Assembly: GCA_030761205.1 (NCBI GenBank)
Contig: JAULJL010000039.1
Coordinates: forward strand, 6,458,001-6,522,000
DNA from: Fremontodendron californicum
Taxonomy: Eukaryota; Streptophyta; Magnoliopsida; Malvales; Malvaceae
Reading direction: 5' to 3'
DNA: 64,000 nt
Shown: one piece after another, positions 1-10,638 of the stretch
Position numbering within the stretch: position 1 is the first letter of the stretch
How the letters are laid out: each line of letters begins with the position of its first letter
Notes under the pieces: model-generated
Seen by the model: the letters and a program-made list of their open reading frames with translations, nothing else
The model's database searches: none
Told to the model about the DNA's origin: nothing
Translations under genes and position numbers: made by a program

Positions 1-770
1 TCATTTAGGTTGCATTATATTATTTAGATTTTGCTATGTCATTTTATTTATGTCATGCATATACATATTCATTTCTTTTAAATGTTTTCAAAAAAGATAA
101 TGATTTTCAATAAAATAAAGATATTCCCGAGTTAAAATAATTCATGAGTTCTCTGCCGGGTTTGCTAGGGAGGATATCATCAATTATTATTAATAACGGA
201 ATATCTTCTTTAAAAAGAGAATGATTCGGAAATTTTTTCAAAATTAATAAAAATTTCTATATTTTGCCACGTTTGTTGGGGAATATAGGAAAATTTTGAA
301 TTTATAAATTCCGGATCATTTTCAATTAAAAATAGAATTATTTTTCTTTAAATTTGGAATTAACTTGAAATACTAAATTTAAAATTGATTTTTTACCGAG
401 ACTTGAGATAACACACGATTAATAAGGTACCGATTTATACGGACGTTGTGGGGTGCTAATCCTTCCCCGCACGTAATCGACTCCCGAACCCGCTTCTTTG
501 ATTTCTCTGGTTTAAAACGCAGACTTGAAATTGGTTTTTAAAATGTTTTAATTAATTTTTAAAATATTTTATAAAACCGGATTTAATAGGTGGCCGATCA
601 CACCTAGCTAAAAAAGATTGGTGGCGACTCCATGTCTTTTTCAAGGTCATTTTCAAAACCTTCATTTTTCTAGAGGAATTAAGTCGACTTTTACTCGATT
701 TTTTTTAATGTCATGCTTAACGAATAATAAAATCTTGCGATGAGGCTTGTTATTTTTTTAGGTTGCGACA
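1..770 (+). mobile_element. Probable 3' part of a Ty3/Gypsy (Tat-like) LTR
   Basis: No open frame is present. The stretch around 440-500 (a GTGGGGTGCTAAT run, then TTCCCCGCACG, CGACTCCCGAACCC) and the GGTGGCGACTCC string near 620-632 resemble conserved non-coding parts of plant Tat-lineage LTRs. The segment finishes with GGTTGCGACA at 761-770, a plausible LTR terminus in CA. The 5' end lies outside the window, so no direct repeat or target duplication could be checked. The lineage is recognition from memory, so confidence is moderate. Confidence 0.45.
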
Positions 771-908
771 CCAGCTTCCTTCCAATTTTGCTTCACGCCA
801 GTGCTGGTGTTCTGCCATGTTTCTGCTTTGCTCTTCTGTTCTGTTAAGCACCGCTTCCAACTTCAATTCTGCTGCCATCATAGTCTTTCTCCTTTGTAGC
901 TTTCAGCT

Positions 909-1040
909 CTAGGGACGGCAATAGAGCGGGACAAGGGGTGGAGACTGTCTTATCCATCTCCGTCTTATTTTTGTATGGATGTTGAAAACTCTTGCCTCCA
1001 TAGATGTCGGTTACATCCATATAGCTCCACACTGCTTCAT
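909..1040. mobile_element. hAT-like terminal segment, TAGGGACGGCAA family
   Basis: The segment begins TAGGGACGGCAATAGAGCGG and continues with pyrimidine/GG-rich sequence (GTGGAGACTGTCTTATCCATC, GTATGGATGTTGAAAACTC). The same layout recurs at 5340-5540, and the same first 12 bases recur at 25936. A possible matching far end with inverted GGGCGGTA sits near 2150-2164, but no 8-bp target duplication was found there. The element boundary is therefore unresolved. Confidence 0.3.
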
Positions 1041-1227
1041 GCAGTTTTATTTTACTTTTTTATTAATTATTTTTAATTTAATATATAAAAAATATATTGT
1101 AATTTATTCATGAACATAATTTTAATGTATATAACTTTTTAGTATATATAATATACATATCTATACATACATATATTTTTAACTACACAAACACTCCACA
1201 AATTGACACATGGCCATTTTTTTTGTT

Positions 1228-1325
1228 TAGTTGGGAATGAAAGAAAGAAAAGAAAGAAAAGAGAAGAGAAGAGAAGAAAAAGAAAGAGTAAGAGTAAGAG
1301 TAAGAGTAAGAAAGGAAAAAAAATA
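1228..1325. repeat. Purine-rich low-complexity tract with (GAGTAA)n
   Basis: The tract is GAAA/GAGAA repeats followed by four copies of AGAGTA-type hexamers. It is simple sequence with no coding potential. Confidence 0.75.
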
Positions 1326-2584
1326 TAATAAAAATTTGTGTATTTGTGTTTGTGTTATTTTTGTGTGTGTTTAAAGTAATATAAATTTATATAAATTTTT
1401 ACATGTTAATAATTCATTTTATGTATATTTTGACATGTTTGTGTATTCGTATAGTGTTCATGTTATTTTTCGTATTGTGCTTTAATTATTTTTTTATGCT
1501 GTGTTCGTGTCGTATCTCAATTCATTTTATATTTTGTATAGTATGTCATTATGATTCAATTTAAAAAAATTTGTGTCGTATCTCAATTTATGACTTATTT
1601 TGTATAATTTGTTATAGTGATTCAATTTAGAGAAAAATTTATGTGTCCGTATTACTTTTTGTGTGTTTAAAATTTGTATAAACTTTACACGTTAATAATT
1701 CGTTTTATATAGATTTTGATACATTCGTATATTCGTGTCGTGTTCATGTTATTTTTTGTGTTGTGTCGTATTTTAATTATTTTCTCATGTTGTGTTGTGT
1801 CGTATCTCAATGCATCCCATATTTTGCATAATTTGATATAATGATTCGATTTTAACTCTAAATTCATTTACTTACGATATTAAAATATAAATTTTTAAAT
1901 AAATAATAATTATTTAATATAATTCAACTTATATTTATTTATAATTATTAATTTCATTAAAATATAAATATCTAGGCAGGAGAAGAATTCTAGTATATAT
2001 TAAAAGTATATATATATAATATTAGTATATATATGATTTTATTATATATATTTAATATATATACTAAAAAATAAAAGGATATATAAAATATTTTAAAGGG
2101 TAACATAGTAATTTTAAAAGTGAAGCAAACATTTATCAAAACTGTCTCGTTCCATACCGCCCTAATTTTTCAACAACAAAAAAAAAACAACCTTCCTATT
2201 AAGAGCGAATTAATGCAAAATCCGTTGAACGGGTCAAGTTTTGCCATCCTTATCCACAGGGGCATAGATAAGGGGGACAGGTAGGGGCCTTGACCCCTTT
2301 TATATTTTTCAAGTTTCTTGGAATACCTTAGCATCATTATTTGAAAATAAGGTATATTTATGTTTGGTCCCCTTTAAATTTTTAAATTTTTTGAAATATC
2401 ATGCATCATTAATTGAAAATAAGATATATTTATATTTGATTCATCCAAAATTATATATATCAACCCCTTTTGACTATATTTCTGACTTCACCCCTGCTTA
2501 TCCAGCTCTCTCATTTCTATCTTATCTTGTCTTTTCTACTGTTATTTCGAGCTCTCTTGATTTAACATTTAAGAAATATCTGCT

Positions 2585-2845
2585 TCAAAGCTATTTAACA
2601 TTTAAGAAATATCTAGATCAATGTTGTCAATTCATCGATATATTCAAAGATTTATCTTCAGTAAACTTTGAAGCATCAAACCTAGTTGATCTCAAGACAA
2701 TATGTTGAACATTTATCTACATCAAAGCTATTTAACATTTAAGAAATATCTAGATCAATGTTGTCAATTCATTGATATGTTGAAAGATTTATCTTTAATA
2801 ATCTTTGAAACATCAAGCCTAATTGATCTCAAGACAATATAAGTA
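2585..2845. repeat. Imperfect tandem duplication, period about 137 bp
   Basis: TCAAAGCTATTTAACATTTA occurs at 2585 and again at 2722. In both copies it is followed by the same AGATCAATGTTGTCAATTCAT and CTCAAGACAATAT landmarks. Differences between copies are scattered, so the duplication is not recent. It lies beside a Copia relic and may belong to it. Confidence 0.7.
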
Positions 2846-2939
2846 TGAGTAGTATCTCATAAAGCTCATGTATCGTAGGCTTATATAGTTTAGAGTCAGC
2901 ACATTTATTTATTTCATCTTTATCAAGCATTTTTTTATG

Positions 2940-3180
2940 TGTTCATTGGAGTTGAGTAAAGCTTTGCATCATCCATTTCAAAACTTTTAAGCAAATTTTT
3001 AATGTACTTAGACTTGATTGACGAAGATCCATACTTTGTTTGCTTTACTTAAAATGTCAAAAGGAAGGTAAGCTCATCCATGCTCATCTTAAATTCTCTT
3101 TTCATAAACTTAGACAATTTTCGACAAAGAGACTCATTAGTACCACCAAGATTGTTAACTCATAACTTTTATATTTTTCA
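2940..3180 (-). pseudogene. Ty1/Copia reverse-transcriptase relic
   Basis: Read on the minus strand with one frame adjustment, the segment gives GGTNESLCRKLSKFMKREFK, then MSMDELTFLL, VKQTKYGS, KYIKNLLKSFEMDDAKLYST and P. This follows the order of the C-terminal part of a plant Copia reverse transcriptase (the MSMxGELxFFLG, KYxxxLLKxFxMxxxK region). Stop codons and frame changes break it, so it is a dead fragment. No LTRs were recognised around it. The AT-rich sequence from 3180 to about 5300 may include more of the same element but shows nothing I can name. Confidence 0.6.
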
Positions 3181-5330
3181 AGTACAAGTCATTATAGGCA
3201 AAAGAAAATTTGTTCATTAAGCTCAAATTGTCAATTTCAAAAAAGAAGTATTTAATCAAAATAAATTAGGCATTTGATATTAACTTAAGCTATAGACCAT
3301 ATATCATATTAAACTTCAAGTAATTCAAAGTTATCAGTATAAACTAAAGATGCACATCAATAACATTAAAAAGCTCAAAAAAGACATATTTATCATTCAA
3401 GTATATATTCAAGTAAATGTTAACACAAAGGATAAATATATCCAACTCAAATTATAGGCCATAATCAATTTTGACTTAAGATAAAAAGATAAACACCATA
3501 AACAATTCATTAACTTAAGTCAAATTTTAAACATATGAGCTTAAGCATAAAACATTCAAGTATAAAAACAAAGTTAAAAATAATGATCATATAAGCATAC
3601 AACTAAACCAAGACAATAAATGAACCAATAATTAAGATATTTCATTCAAGTTCAAGAAGTTTATCATAATATAAATTTATAAGCATAAGTCATGAAATAA
3701 ATTTTGAATCAATAATTAAGCACAAAAAATAGAGCATATTTAAGACTATTATCAAAACCAAGCATTTTGATCATTTAAATGTCCAAACATTTATCAAGAA
3801 ATAATTTTATTCTATAGGCACATGATGACTTAAGAAAGTGTGTCAATAAATCTCAAATTTGAAAAATAATAAATTCAATCATTCAAGACAAATTTCCCAT
3901 TTTTTCAAAATAAAAAATCAGAACCAAAGTAACATTTTAAAATAATTATAATTCCCGACACTCAGTCTATGAGTGAAAATATAGTGTTTAAAAAATTAAA
4001 TATAAAAAAAATGAGTAATCTTTTTAAGCCGATAGTTTTTTAGAAAGTGGATAAAAATATGGTAGTTTTTTTAAGTTGATAGTTTTTTTTTAAAGAAGAT
4101 TGGGTGGTTCTTTAAAAGTAAATAGATAATTTTTTTTATTAAAAATATTATATAAATATTAAAAATAATTATCCTTATTTAATTTTTTGATTTTATAATT
4201 TGATTTGATTGTTTTATAATTTCACTAATTGAATTGGTGTTATTTGACTCGTAACATAAATTCAGTCACTTTTTATAATAATATAATAAAATAAATATTC
4301 ACGATACATACCTTTTAAAATTTCAAGATAAAAATTGTAAATTCAATTCATAAAAAAAATTCCACGAAAAAAAAGTCAAAACAAAAGTTAAAAAGATGCA
4401 ACACTATTTATATGGGCTTTGCACATGGGATTCTTTCTGATTTGAAGAGCAAACTTTTATTTGACTCCATAGACTTGAGGATTCATCTGTTCAAGTGTTT
4501 CAATTTAATTTTGTATTCTAATGCAAAATGGATCGATCCGTACTGAGCAAGCGATCGTTCTCTTTTACTATTGCAATAATAATATAATAAAATACTTCTA
4601 GATTTTTTAATGCCAAGTTCGTGTTTTTAATGATTTTAGTCAAAGTATTGATAACTTTGGATACACGTGTCGATCACAATATGATCAAATGATTTTTTTT
4701 TTTTAAATGTATTTTTATGATATCAACAAATCAAAACTAAAGATGTCACAAATTTATAAAAAATGATTTTGATTAGCTTAATTATGATTAATAAAATTTG
4801 AATATAATTGAATGATTTGTTCTTCAATTTAATTTGACTTTAAATCAACATGTGTTTGAATCCGAATTACTTGAATGCAAAATAATTTTGATCGAAAATG
4901 ATTTTAATCTATTTTAACTTAAAGTAGTTTGATCAAAATCCGATTTAATTTATCTAATTATCACATCTAAATGTAATCTCTTTAATATTAGCAGGTAATG
5001 ACCTATTAGAAAACTTAATTTCAAATAATATATTTATTAGATTTGTATGTAAAACTATATAACTTGTCGGAATATAAAATATTGGTTAGTTTTATAAAAG
5101 AAAAGGAAAAAGAAAAAGCAAAAAGATTTATTGGGACTAGAAAGGGTTGCATAAGAACAGTAAAGCAGTAGATTTTTCGTAAAAGAATAAAGAGAAATGT
5201 GGGAAAGGGAACAAACTTTGCATCCATCATGACATTTCCATTGTCATTGCCATTGCCATGGCCATGTTTATGTTTATGTATATAAAGGATTCTGTTCTGT
5301 TGTAAGTTAAGGGCTTAAGGCTAATTGGTA
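3181..5330. other. AT-rich stretch with no recognised gene
   Basis: Both strands are dense in stop codons. The longest open frame, around 5021-5230 on the minus strand, has low-complexity composition and no motif. I see no RNA gene, repeat array or transposon terminus that I can support. Confidence 0.6.
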
Positions 5331-5334
5331 ATGG

Positions 5335-5815
5335 TTAGTGATGATAATGGAGCGGAACGGGAACGGATATTATAAAATTCACTTTTGTTTTATCATTGGA
5401 ATACTCTGTTCCGCCTCCTGTCTCTTATTCCGTTTCGTTGTGGATGTTGAAAATTTAATACCACTACCATATCCATGGATGTCGATTACATTCATAACCG
5501 ATCCGTCCCGTCCTGCCTCATTCGATATTTTTTAATTATTTTTAATTTTTTCAAATAATAAAACATTGTTAAAAAATTTAAATATAAATTCAACCTAAAT
5601 ATCGAATGGTATATAATTTAGCAGATAAGATGACTATTTTGATAAGAAGAGATCTAAAAAAATTTAAATATAAATTCAACATAAACATCAAATAACATAT
5701 TTAATTTTATAACTTTATTATTTTTTTTAAAATTAAATATTTAAAAATAAAATAATAATTTTAATATTTAAGATGAGATGGACGAAACAGACAATTATTA
5801 AAATCGTTTCATCTT
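5335..5815. mobile_element. Second copy of the TAGGGACGGCAA-type small element
   Basis: The segment from GGAGCGGAACGGGAACGG through TGTGGATGTTGAAAA and ATGGATGTCGATTACATTC parallels 920-1025 in order and spacing. AT-rich filler follows, then GAGATGGACGAAACAGAC near 5773-5790. No clean inverted termini or target duplication could be fixed, so only family resemblance is claimed. Confidence 0.35.
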
Positions 5816-6578
5816 CATCTTTCAAAAAAAAAAAAAAAAAAAATATCTCGTTCTGTTTTACTTTTACTGTTTAAAAAAAAAAAACTTTCAAAATTCAACG
5901 CAAATTTTGCCATCCTAGTAATGGCAGTGGAGTCTATTCCCCCGCAGAATACACTTGAGTTGATTTGGCCACAAATAGCAACCGTATGTACTTGACGGAT
6001 GACGCGTCTGTGGAGAAACAGTGGGATTATGGAAATGGAAGATGCCAATTGCCAAAATGCCAAAGAAGGAAGGCCCTAAAGGCCAAGACCAATGCATCGC
6101 GATACAAAAACAAAAATATAACTGTATAGGAAAAGAACAAGAGTTTAATGAATAATAAATAAGTAAGAATAAAAACAAGATCCCATCAATACAGATTGGC
6201 TGAACTAAATTTAAATTAATAATAATATGATTTTGTTTTTGTTTTGGATCCAATCCAAGCTTTTAAATTTATGGGTAAGCTGTTTGTGTCATCCAATGAT
6301 TCGCTCCAACTTATTTATGTCATTGTCAACCCAACCCAAATCCCGGAAAAAGTAATTAAATAAAAAAAAAAAAAGAAAATCAATCGAATAAAAGAAAGAA
6401 TTTTTAAGAAAAGCATGGCATAGTAAAACTAAAACTAAAAGCTGAAAAGAAGAAAACAAGATCCACCTCGAACCTCCCCTCCCTCTCTCTTCTGATTCTG
6501 ACCTCAATTCCAAACTCCACTCCAGTCCAGAGGAAACCAAACCCAATTTTCCTCTTGGATTTCTTGTGCCTTTGCTTT

Positions 6579-6714
6579 GTGAGTATTGCTATTTGCTTGC
6601 TTGCCTTCTTTTTCTTTAATTTTTAATTAAGTTGTTATTGTGTTTTTAGTCGTATCCTAATTCCATAAATAAATAAATATATTCTGAAATTCCATAATCT
6701 TTTATTTGTTGCAG
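6579..6714 (+). other. Intron in the 5' UTR of the MYBC1-like gene
   Basis: A strong donor (CTTT|GTGAGT) at 6579 and an acceptor (TTTGTTGCAG) ending at 6714 bracket a T-rich 136-bp segment. Upstream is a CT-rich stretch (about 6465-6500) typical of plant 5' UTRs. The coding start lies 101 bases after the acceptor. This is inferred from splice consensus only; no transcript was available. Confidence 0.5.
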
Positions 6715-6775
6715 CAGAAGAGTTAGGAGCTGTTGCTCCAAATTTAGGTTTGGATTTGTTGCTTTTTAATTGTAC

Positions 6776-6804
6776 TATTATTATTATTATTATTATTATT
6801 ATTT
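6776..6804. repeat. (ATT)n microsatellite in the 5' UTR
   Basis: About nine ATT units end 11 bases before the ATG of the MYBC1-like gene. A trinucleotide tract this close to a start codon could vary in length between individuals. Confidence 0.9.
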
Positions 6805-6815
6805 TGTGAATAATA

Positions 6816-7763
6816 ATGAGGGAAGAAGACTCCAGTTTGTTTCCAAGATGGGAGGAAGAGCTGCCATCCCCGGAAGAGCTGATGCCTCTTTCCCAAACCC
6901 TGATTACCCCTCATCTTGCTCTCGCCTTCGACATTCCAAACCCAAACCCCCATCACCACCACCAACAGCAGCCTCCGCCACCGCCTCCTTTTCCACCCTC
7001 CTCAGCCTTGCAGCCTCCTTCTCAGCCCACTTCAGCCGAATTCGCCGCCGATTCCGGAGACTTGGGGTCCGGGGCAGCCGGAGATGAGCCCGCTCGCACT
7101 CTCAAGCGGCCCCGCCTCGTGTGGACCCCACAGCTCCACAAGCGATTCGTTGACGCCGTGGCTCAATTGGGGATCAAGAACGCTGTCCCAAAGACCATAA
7201 TGCAGTTAATGAGTGTTGATGGTTTGACCAGAGAAAACGTTGCTAGTCATTTGCAGAAATATCGCCTTTATTTGAAGAGAATGCAAGGCTTATCTGGTGG
7301 AGGAGGTGCTGGTGGTGGTGCCAACGGCGGAGCTGGCGCTGCCGGATTGGGTGCCACGTCTGATCCAGCGACTGACCATTTGTTTGCAAGCTCACCGGTT
7401 CCCCCACACTTTCTTCATCCTGGTAGGGGTAATTCAGAGCATTTCTTGCCGTTTGTGCCAGTGCCGCCGGCACTGCAGCATCACCATCATCAACAGCAAC
7501 AGCAGATAGTGGCAGCTGCAGTAGGACATCCGCATTTGCTGACTCAGTATCATAGACAAATAGGACATTTTGGGTCATCACCAAATGGCCAATTCGAGCA
7601 TCCCTTCTTAGGCAGGCAGACGCAACAGCCATTGCCAATGCATAGGATGGGAGGGGCATCCGTACATAATCAAGTTCCAAGTAGTTTTGTGGAAGATTTG
7701 GAATCTGCCAATGCGAATGGTGGAAGGAAGGTTCTTACTTTATTTCCAACAGGGGATGATTGA
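6816..7763 (+). CDS. MYBC1: GARP (single MYB-like repeat) transcription factor, MYBC1/LUX clade
   Basis: This 315-residue, intronless coding region encodes a nuclear DNA-binding protein. The GARP/MYB-like domain spans about residues 96-157: it opens KRPRLVWTPQLHKRFVDAV and ends with the clade signature SHLQKY (144-149) and LYLKRMQG. The N-terminus (MREEDSSLFPRWEEELPSPE) and the C-terminal VLTLFP match the MYBC1 branch rather than LUX itself, which has a longer acidic N-terminus. His/Gln/Pro-rich tracts (45-72, about 220-230) and a Gly/Ala-rich linker (160-178) are disordered spacers. LUX-clade proteins bind GATWCG-like sites; Arabidopsis MYBC1 is reported as a negative regulator of freezing tolerance. 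The start is chosen because it matches the family N-terminus and follows the UTR. The next gene on the right, a PQBP1-type gene, converges on it. Confidence 0.93.
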   Translation: MREEDSSLFPRWEEELPSPEELMPLSQTLITPHLALAFDIPNPNPHHHHQQQPPPPPPFPPSSALQPPSQPTSAEFAADSGDLGSGAAGDEPARTLKRPRLVWTPQLHKRFVDAVAQLGIKNAVPKTIMQLMSVDGLTRENVASHLQKYRLYLKRMQGLSGGGGAGGGANGGAGAAGLGATSDPATDHLFASSPVPPHFLHPGRGNSEHFLPFVPVPPALQHHHHQQQQQIVAAAVGHPHLLTQYHRQIGHFGSSPNGQFEHPFLGRQTQQPLPMHRMGGASVHNQVPSSFVEDLESANANGGRKVLTLFPTGDD

Positions 7764-9304
7764 TTCAAAACTTGGGTAATTATTGAAACTCCATTTTTCA
7801 TCATTCAACTTTTCTTCTTTATTTGATTAGTCCCTTTGTTTGAGTTTCATCATGTAGAGTCTTGGTGGGTGCTCATTCGTCTTTTTTGGCTTTTTATTTT
7901 TAGTGATCTTGAGGGGGTGGTGGTAATTGGCAATGGACTTCAATTTTAATCGGAGTTTTCATCTTGAGCTGGTTGGGAGTCTACTTAATCTGCTGTTTTT
8001 TTTACAACACTCTGTGACTGTGAGTCATTAGAGTCGGTTGCAGTATCAGTTCTTTCATAATTTTCAGTTCTGCAGACTTCTACGCCTGTAATTAAGTTGT
8101 CAGTGGCAGTCTTTGTTCTCAGTCAGCTTCTGGTAACGGATAATGATCGTGATGTCACTCTAAGTAGCAATAAGTTCCTAAGCTTATCAATGCTTGCAAT
8201 TACTTTGATCTGGTGGTATTGGGATAATCTGGATTGCTTAGAGGTTGTGTTACCCAATGGTTATTTGGGGAATCAGCTCAGTTTACTTAAATTTCAGAGT
8301 CTGCTTGCCTTGGAGGTCTTTCAGCCATCAAGGTGGTTTTGAGGCAAAATTGCTAAAACTTTAGCTTGCAGGTGGAAAAATATACATAATGCTCACAATC
8401 CCTAGTTGGTGTCTTTGTTTGTTATAATTGGCATTGAGGTTCTCAAGTTTCCTAAATTCTCTTCTGTGTTAATCATTTCTTCTTCTTAGTTCAGTCTTAT
8501 GTAGAGGTAAGCTGTACATTGTGTGACTCCATAGAAGACTTTGGACCTGTGATATGAAGGGTGTCTTTCAAGATCTCTGACTTTTTTTTTTCTTTCCTTT
8601 TCTTGTTTTATAATGTTAAGCTTATTCTAATCGCGATGAACATTAGCTGGATTTTCTGAAATTTCACAGCATCTGTAACTTTTGTGGTGTTGTTGAATGA
8701 CATAAATTCTGTAGTGTGAAGTAGAACACTCAGCATTTCTGATCAAGGAATCATGTAGAAATTCATTGGCATTCTGCTGAAACATATGATCTTCAGTCTT
8801 CAGTCTTCATTCTTGGTCATTTGTGGCTGAAATATCAAATACATGAAACAAGAAGGCAGATGATGAAATTCTAATCAGAAAGTTATCTTTTGTTGTAAAA
8901 CAAACTAGAGTGTCAATGTTTGCCACATTGAGAGTGAGCAACATCTTTGTGGTAAACTTGAAGTACACGTGTGATCCTCCAGCTTATTAAACTTAAGCTG
9001 TTTTGCTGAGGTAAATATCTATGAGATTGAATCTGTGGTTCATATTGTAGCTGTGAATTGTGAAGAATTGGTCTGCTTATGTTCTGAATAAGGTGAGAAC
9101 AGAAACAATATCTCCTTGAGTAACTCAACAATAGCTTTAGCATTTAACAAACTAGTGATACTTTTGAACTTTCAACTGCTGAAAAATCTAACTAAACTGA
9201 CTTCGTTGGAGCCAACTCTGGATTATAAATCAAGTGGCATTTCGGGCAATTAGGGTTGCAAAATCTACAATTTCCAGAATTCCATTAAAGTGGAATGGTA
9301 TTTC

Positions 9305-9359
<55 letters not shown>

Positions 9360-10638
9360 TCCAATGTTTTAACATCTTGTCCTGGAGGGCATTGGTATTC
9401 CAAATGAAATTAGAATTTACCCTTTTCCTTTTGATGCCCACTAGATTCTGTGGACACCCACTCCTTGCACTTCTGATCTTAATGTATTGTTAGGTTTTGA
9501 CAGGCAGGGTAGGGTGACTTTGATCAGTATCTCTGTTGATACTCAAATGTTTTCTTTTCTTTTAATAAACTAGATTAGTTAGGGATTTGGCTCTGCCATT
9601 TTAGGCATCGTAGATAACTTGGATAAATCGAGTGTGGAACTCTTAGGTACCGCTTTATTTTTTTGTTTAGTATATTATAACTGCTAAATGCAGCAGAGAG
9701 GTCTGATAACATTTTATTCTTGTTGCTAGAGGTAGACATGGGTCAGCCGGGCTCAAAACATGTTATTTTTGTTTGCATCCGAAAATTTATTTCATTATTT
9801 AAAAAATATTTTTATAATTAAATTTAAATAAAAATATTTTTTATTGATACGGGTTGATAGACAGTTTGAATTGCAAAAATTCAAGCTCAACTCAATTTGG
9901 ACCGGGTCTATTGGAGGTTACGGTTGCTAGTTGGATTAACTTTTACTCTCCTCATTAGCTGTCACCCTGTTTAGCAAATGGCTTGGACTCGTTAGCTGGT
10001 TGGTTGGAAATTTGGACATTTTGGCTAGAAATATTGCCACTGATTGTTATATATGGGAGCATTTAACTTTTAATTTTCTTTATTACAAATCTTGTTATTA
10101 TTCAATCATAATACAAAATTATGTGGGGATCTATCACTTAAAAGCATGAGTTTTATATAATATATTGGTGGATTTTATATAATTTAAGATTGTGATTGGT
10201 TAATTGCATTATAATAATTGTAGGTGATATATTTTCGTTATAACATGCTCCAAAATGGTTGCTGTCTTGATACCAAACACGGGGAGATGTTACATCCTAC
10301 CAAGACTTATTTCTTCTCATTCCGAAATATTCTCAGGAGAAAACATTTCACTTGAAACAATTAGGGTAACAATGATCTAATAAGAACCTAATATAGCTGG
10401 ACGTATAAGCATAAATTTTAGTAGCTGAATAATCAATCATTCATCATCTTTGATAATTGCATCATGGGAAATAGCGGAATGTTTTTTTACCAAATGACGG
10501 CATGTGCAGGACTGCTGAAAGTTGCAAAAGATTTGCATCCTCACATGAGTATAGACAGCTGAGACTACATCGTATCTTAGATCACCAGGTTAAAACGAGC
10601 ATAGCAAAGATGAAATTTGCTCCATTTAAGTCATAATC
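7764..10638. other. 3' UTR of the MYBC1-like gene and convergent intergenic region
   Basis: No open frame here resembles a protein. The first several hundred bases are T-rich and UTR-like. The stretch before 10638 probably includes the 3' UTR of the PQBP1-type gene on the other strand. Between them are a TA microsatellite and unremarkable AT-rich sequence. Confidence 0.5.
9307..9354. repeat. (TA)n microsatellite
   Basis: About 24 uninterrupted TA units lie in the intergenic space between the two convergent host genes. The tract is likely to be polymorphic. Confidence 0.95.

Noticed and set aside
909..2164. A single 1.25-kb hAT element from TAGGGACGG to CCGCCCTA
   Set aside because: The ends are only partly complementary and no 8-bp target duplication flanks them, so full boundaries were not claimed.
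7243..7680. 145-codon minus-strand frame
   Set aside because: It lies entirely opposite the MYBC1-like coding region and is a shadow of it.
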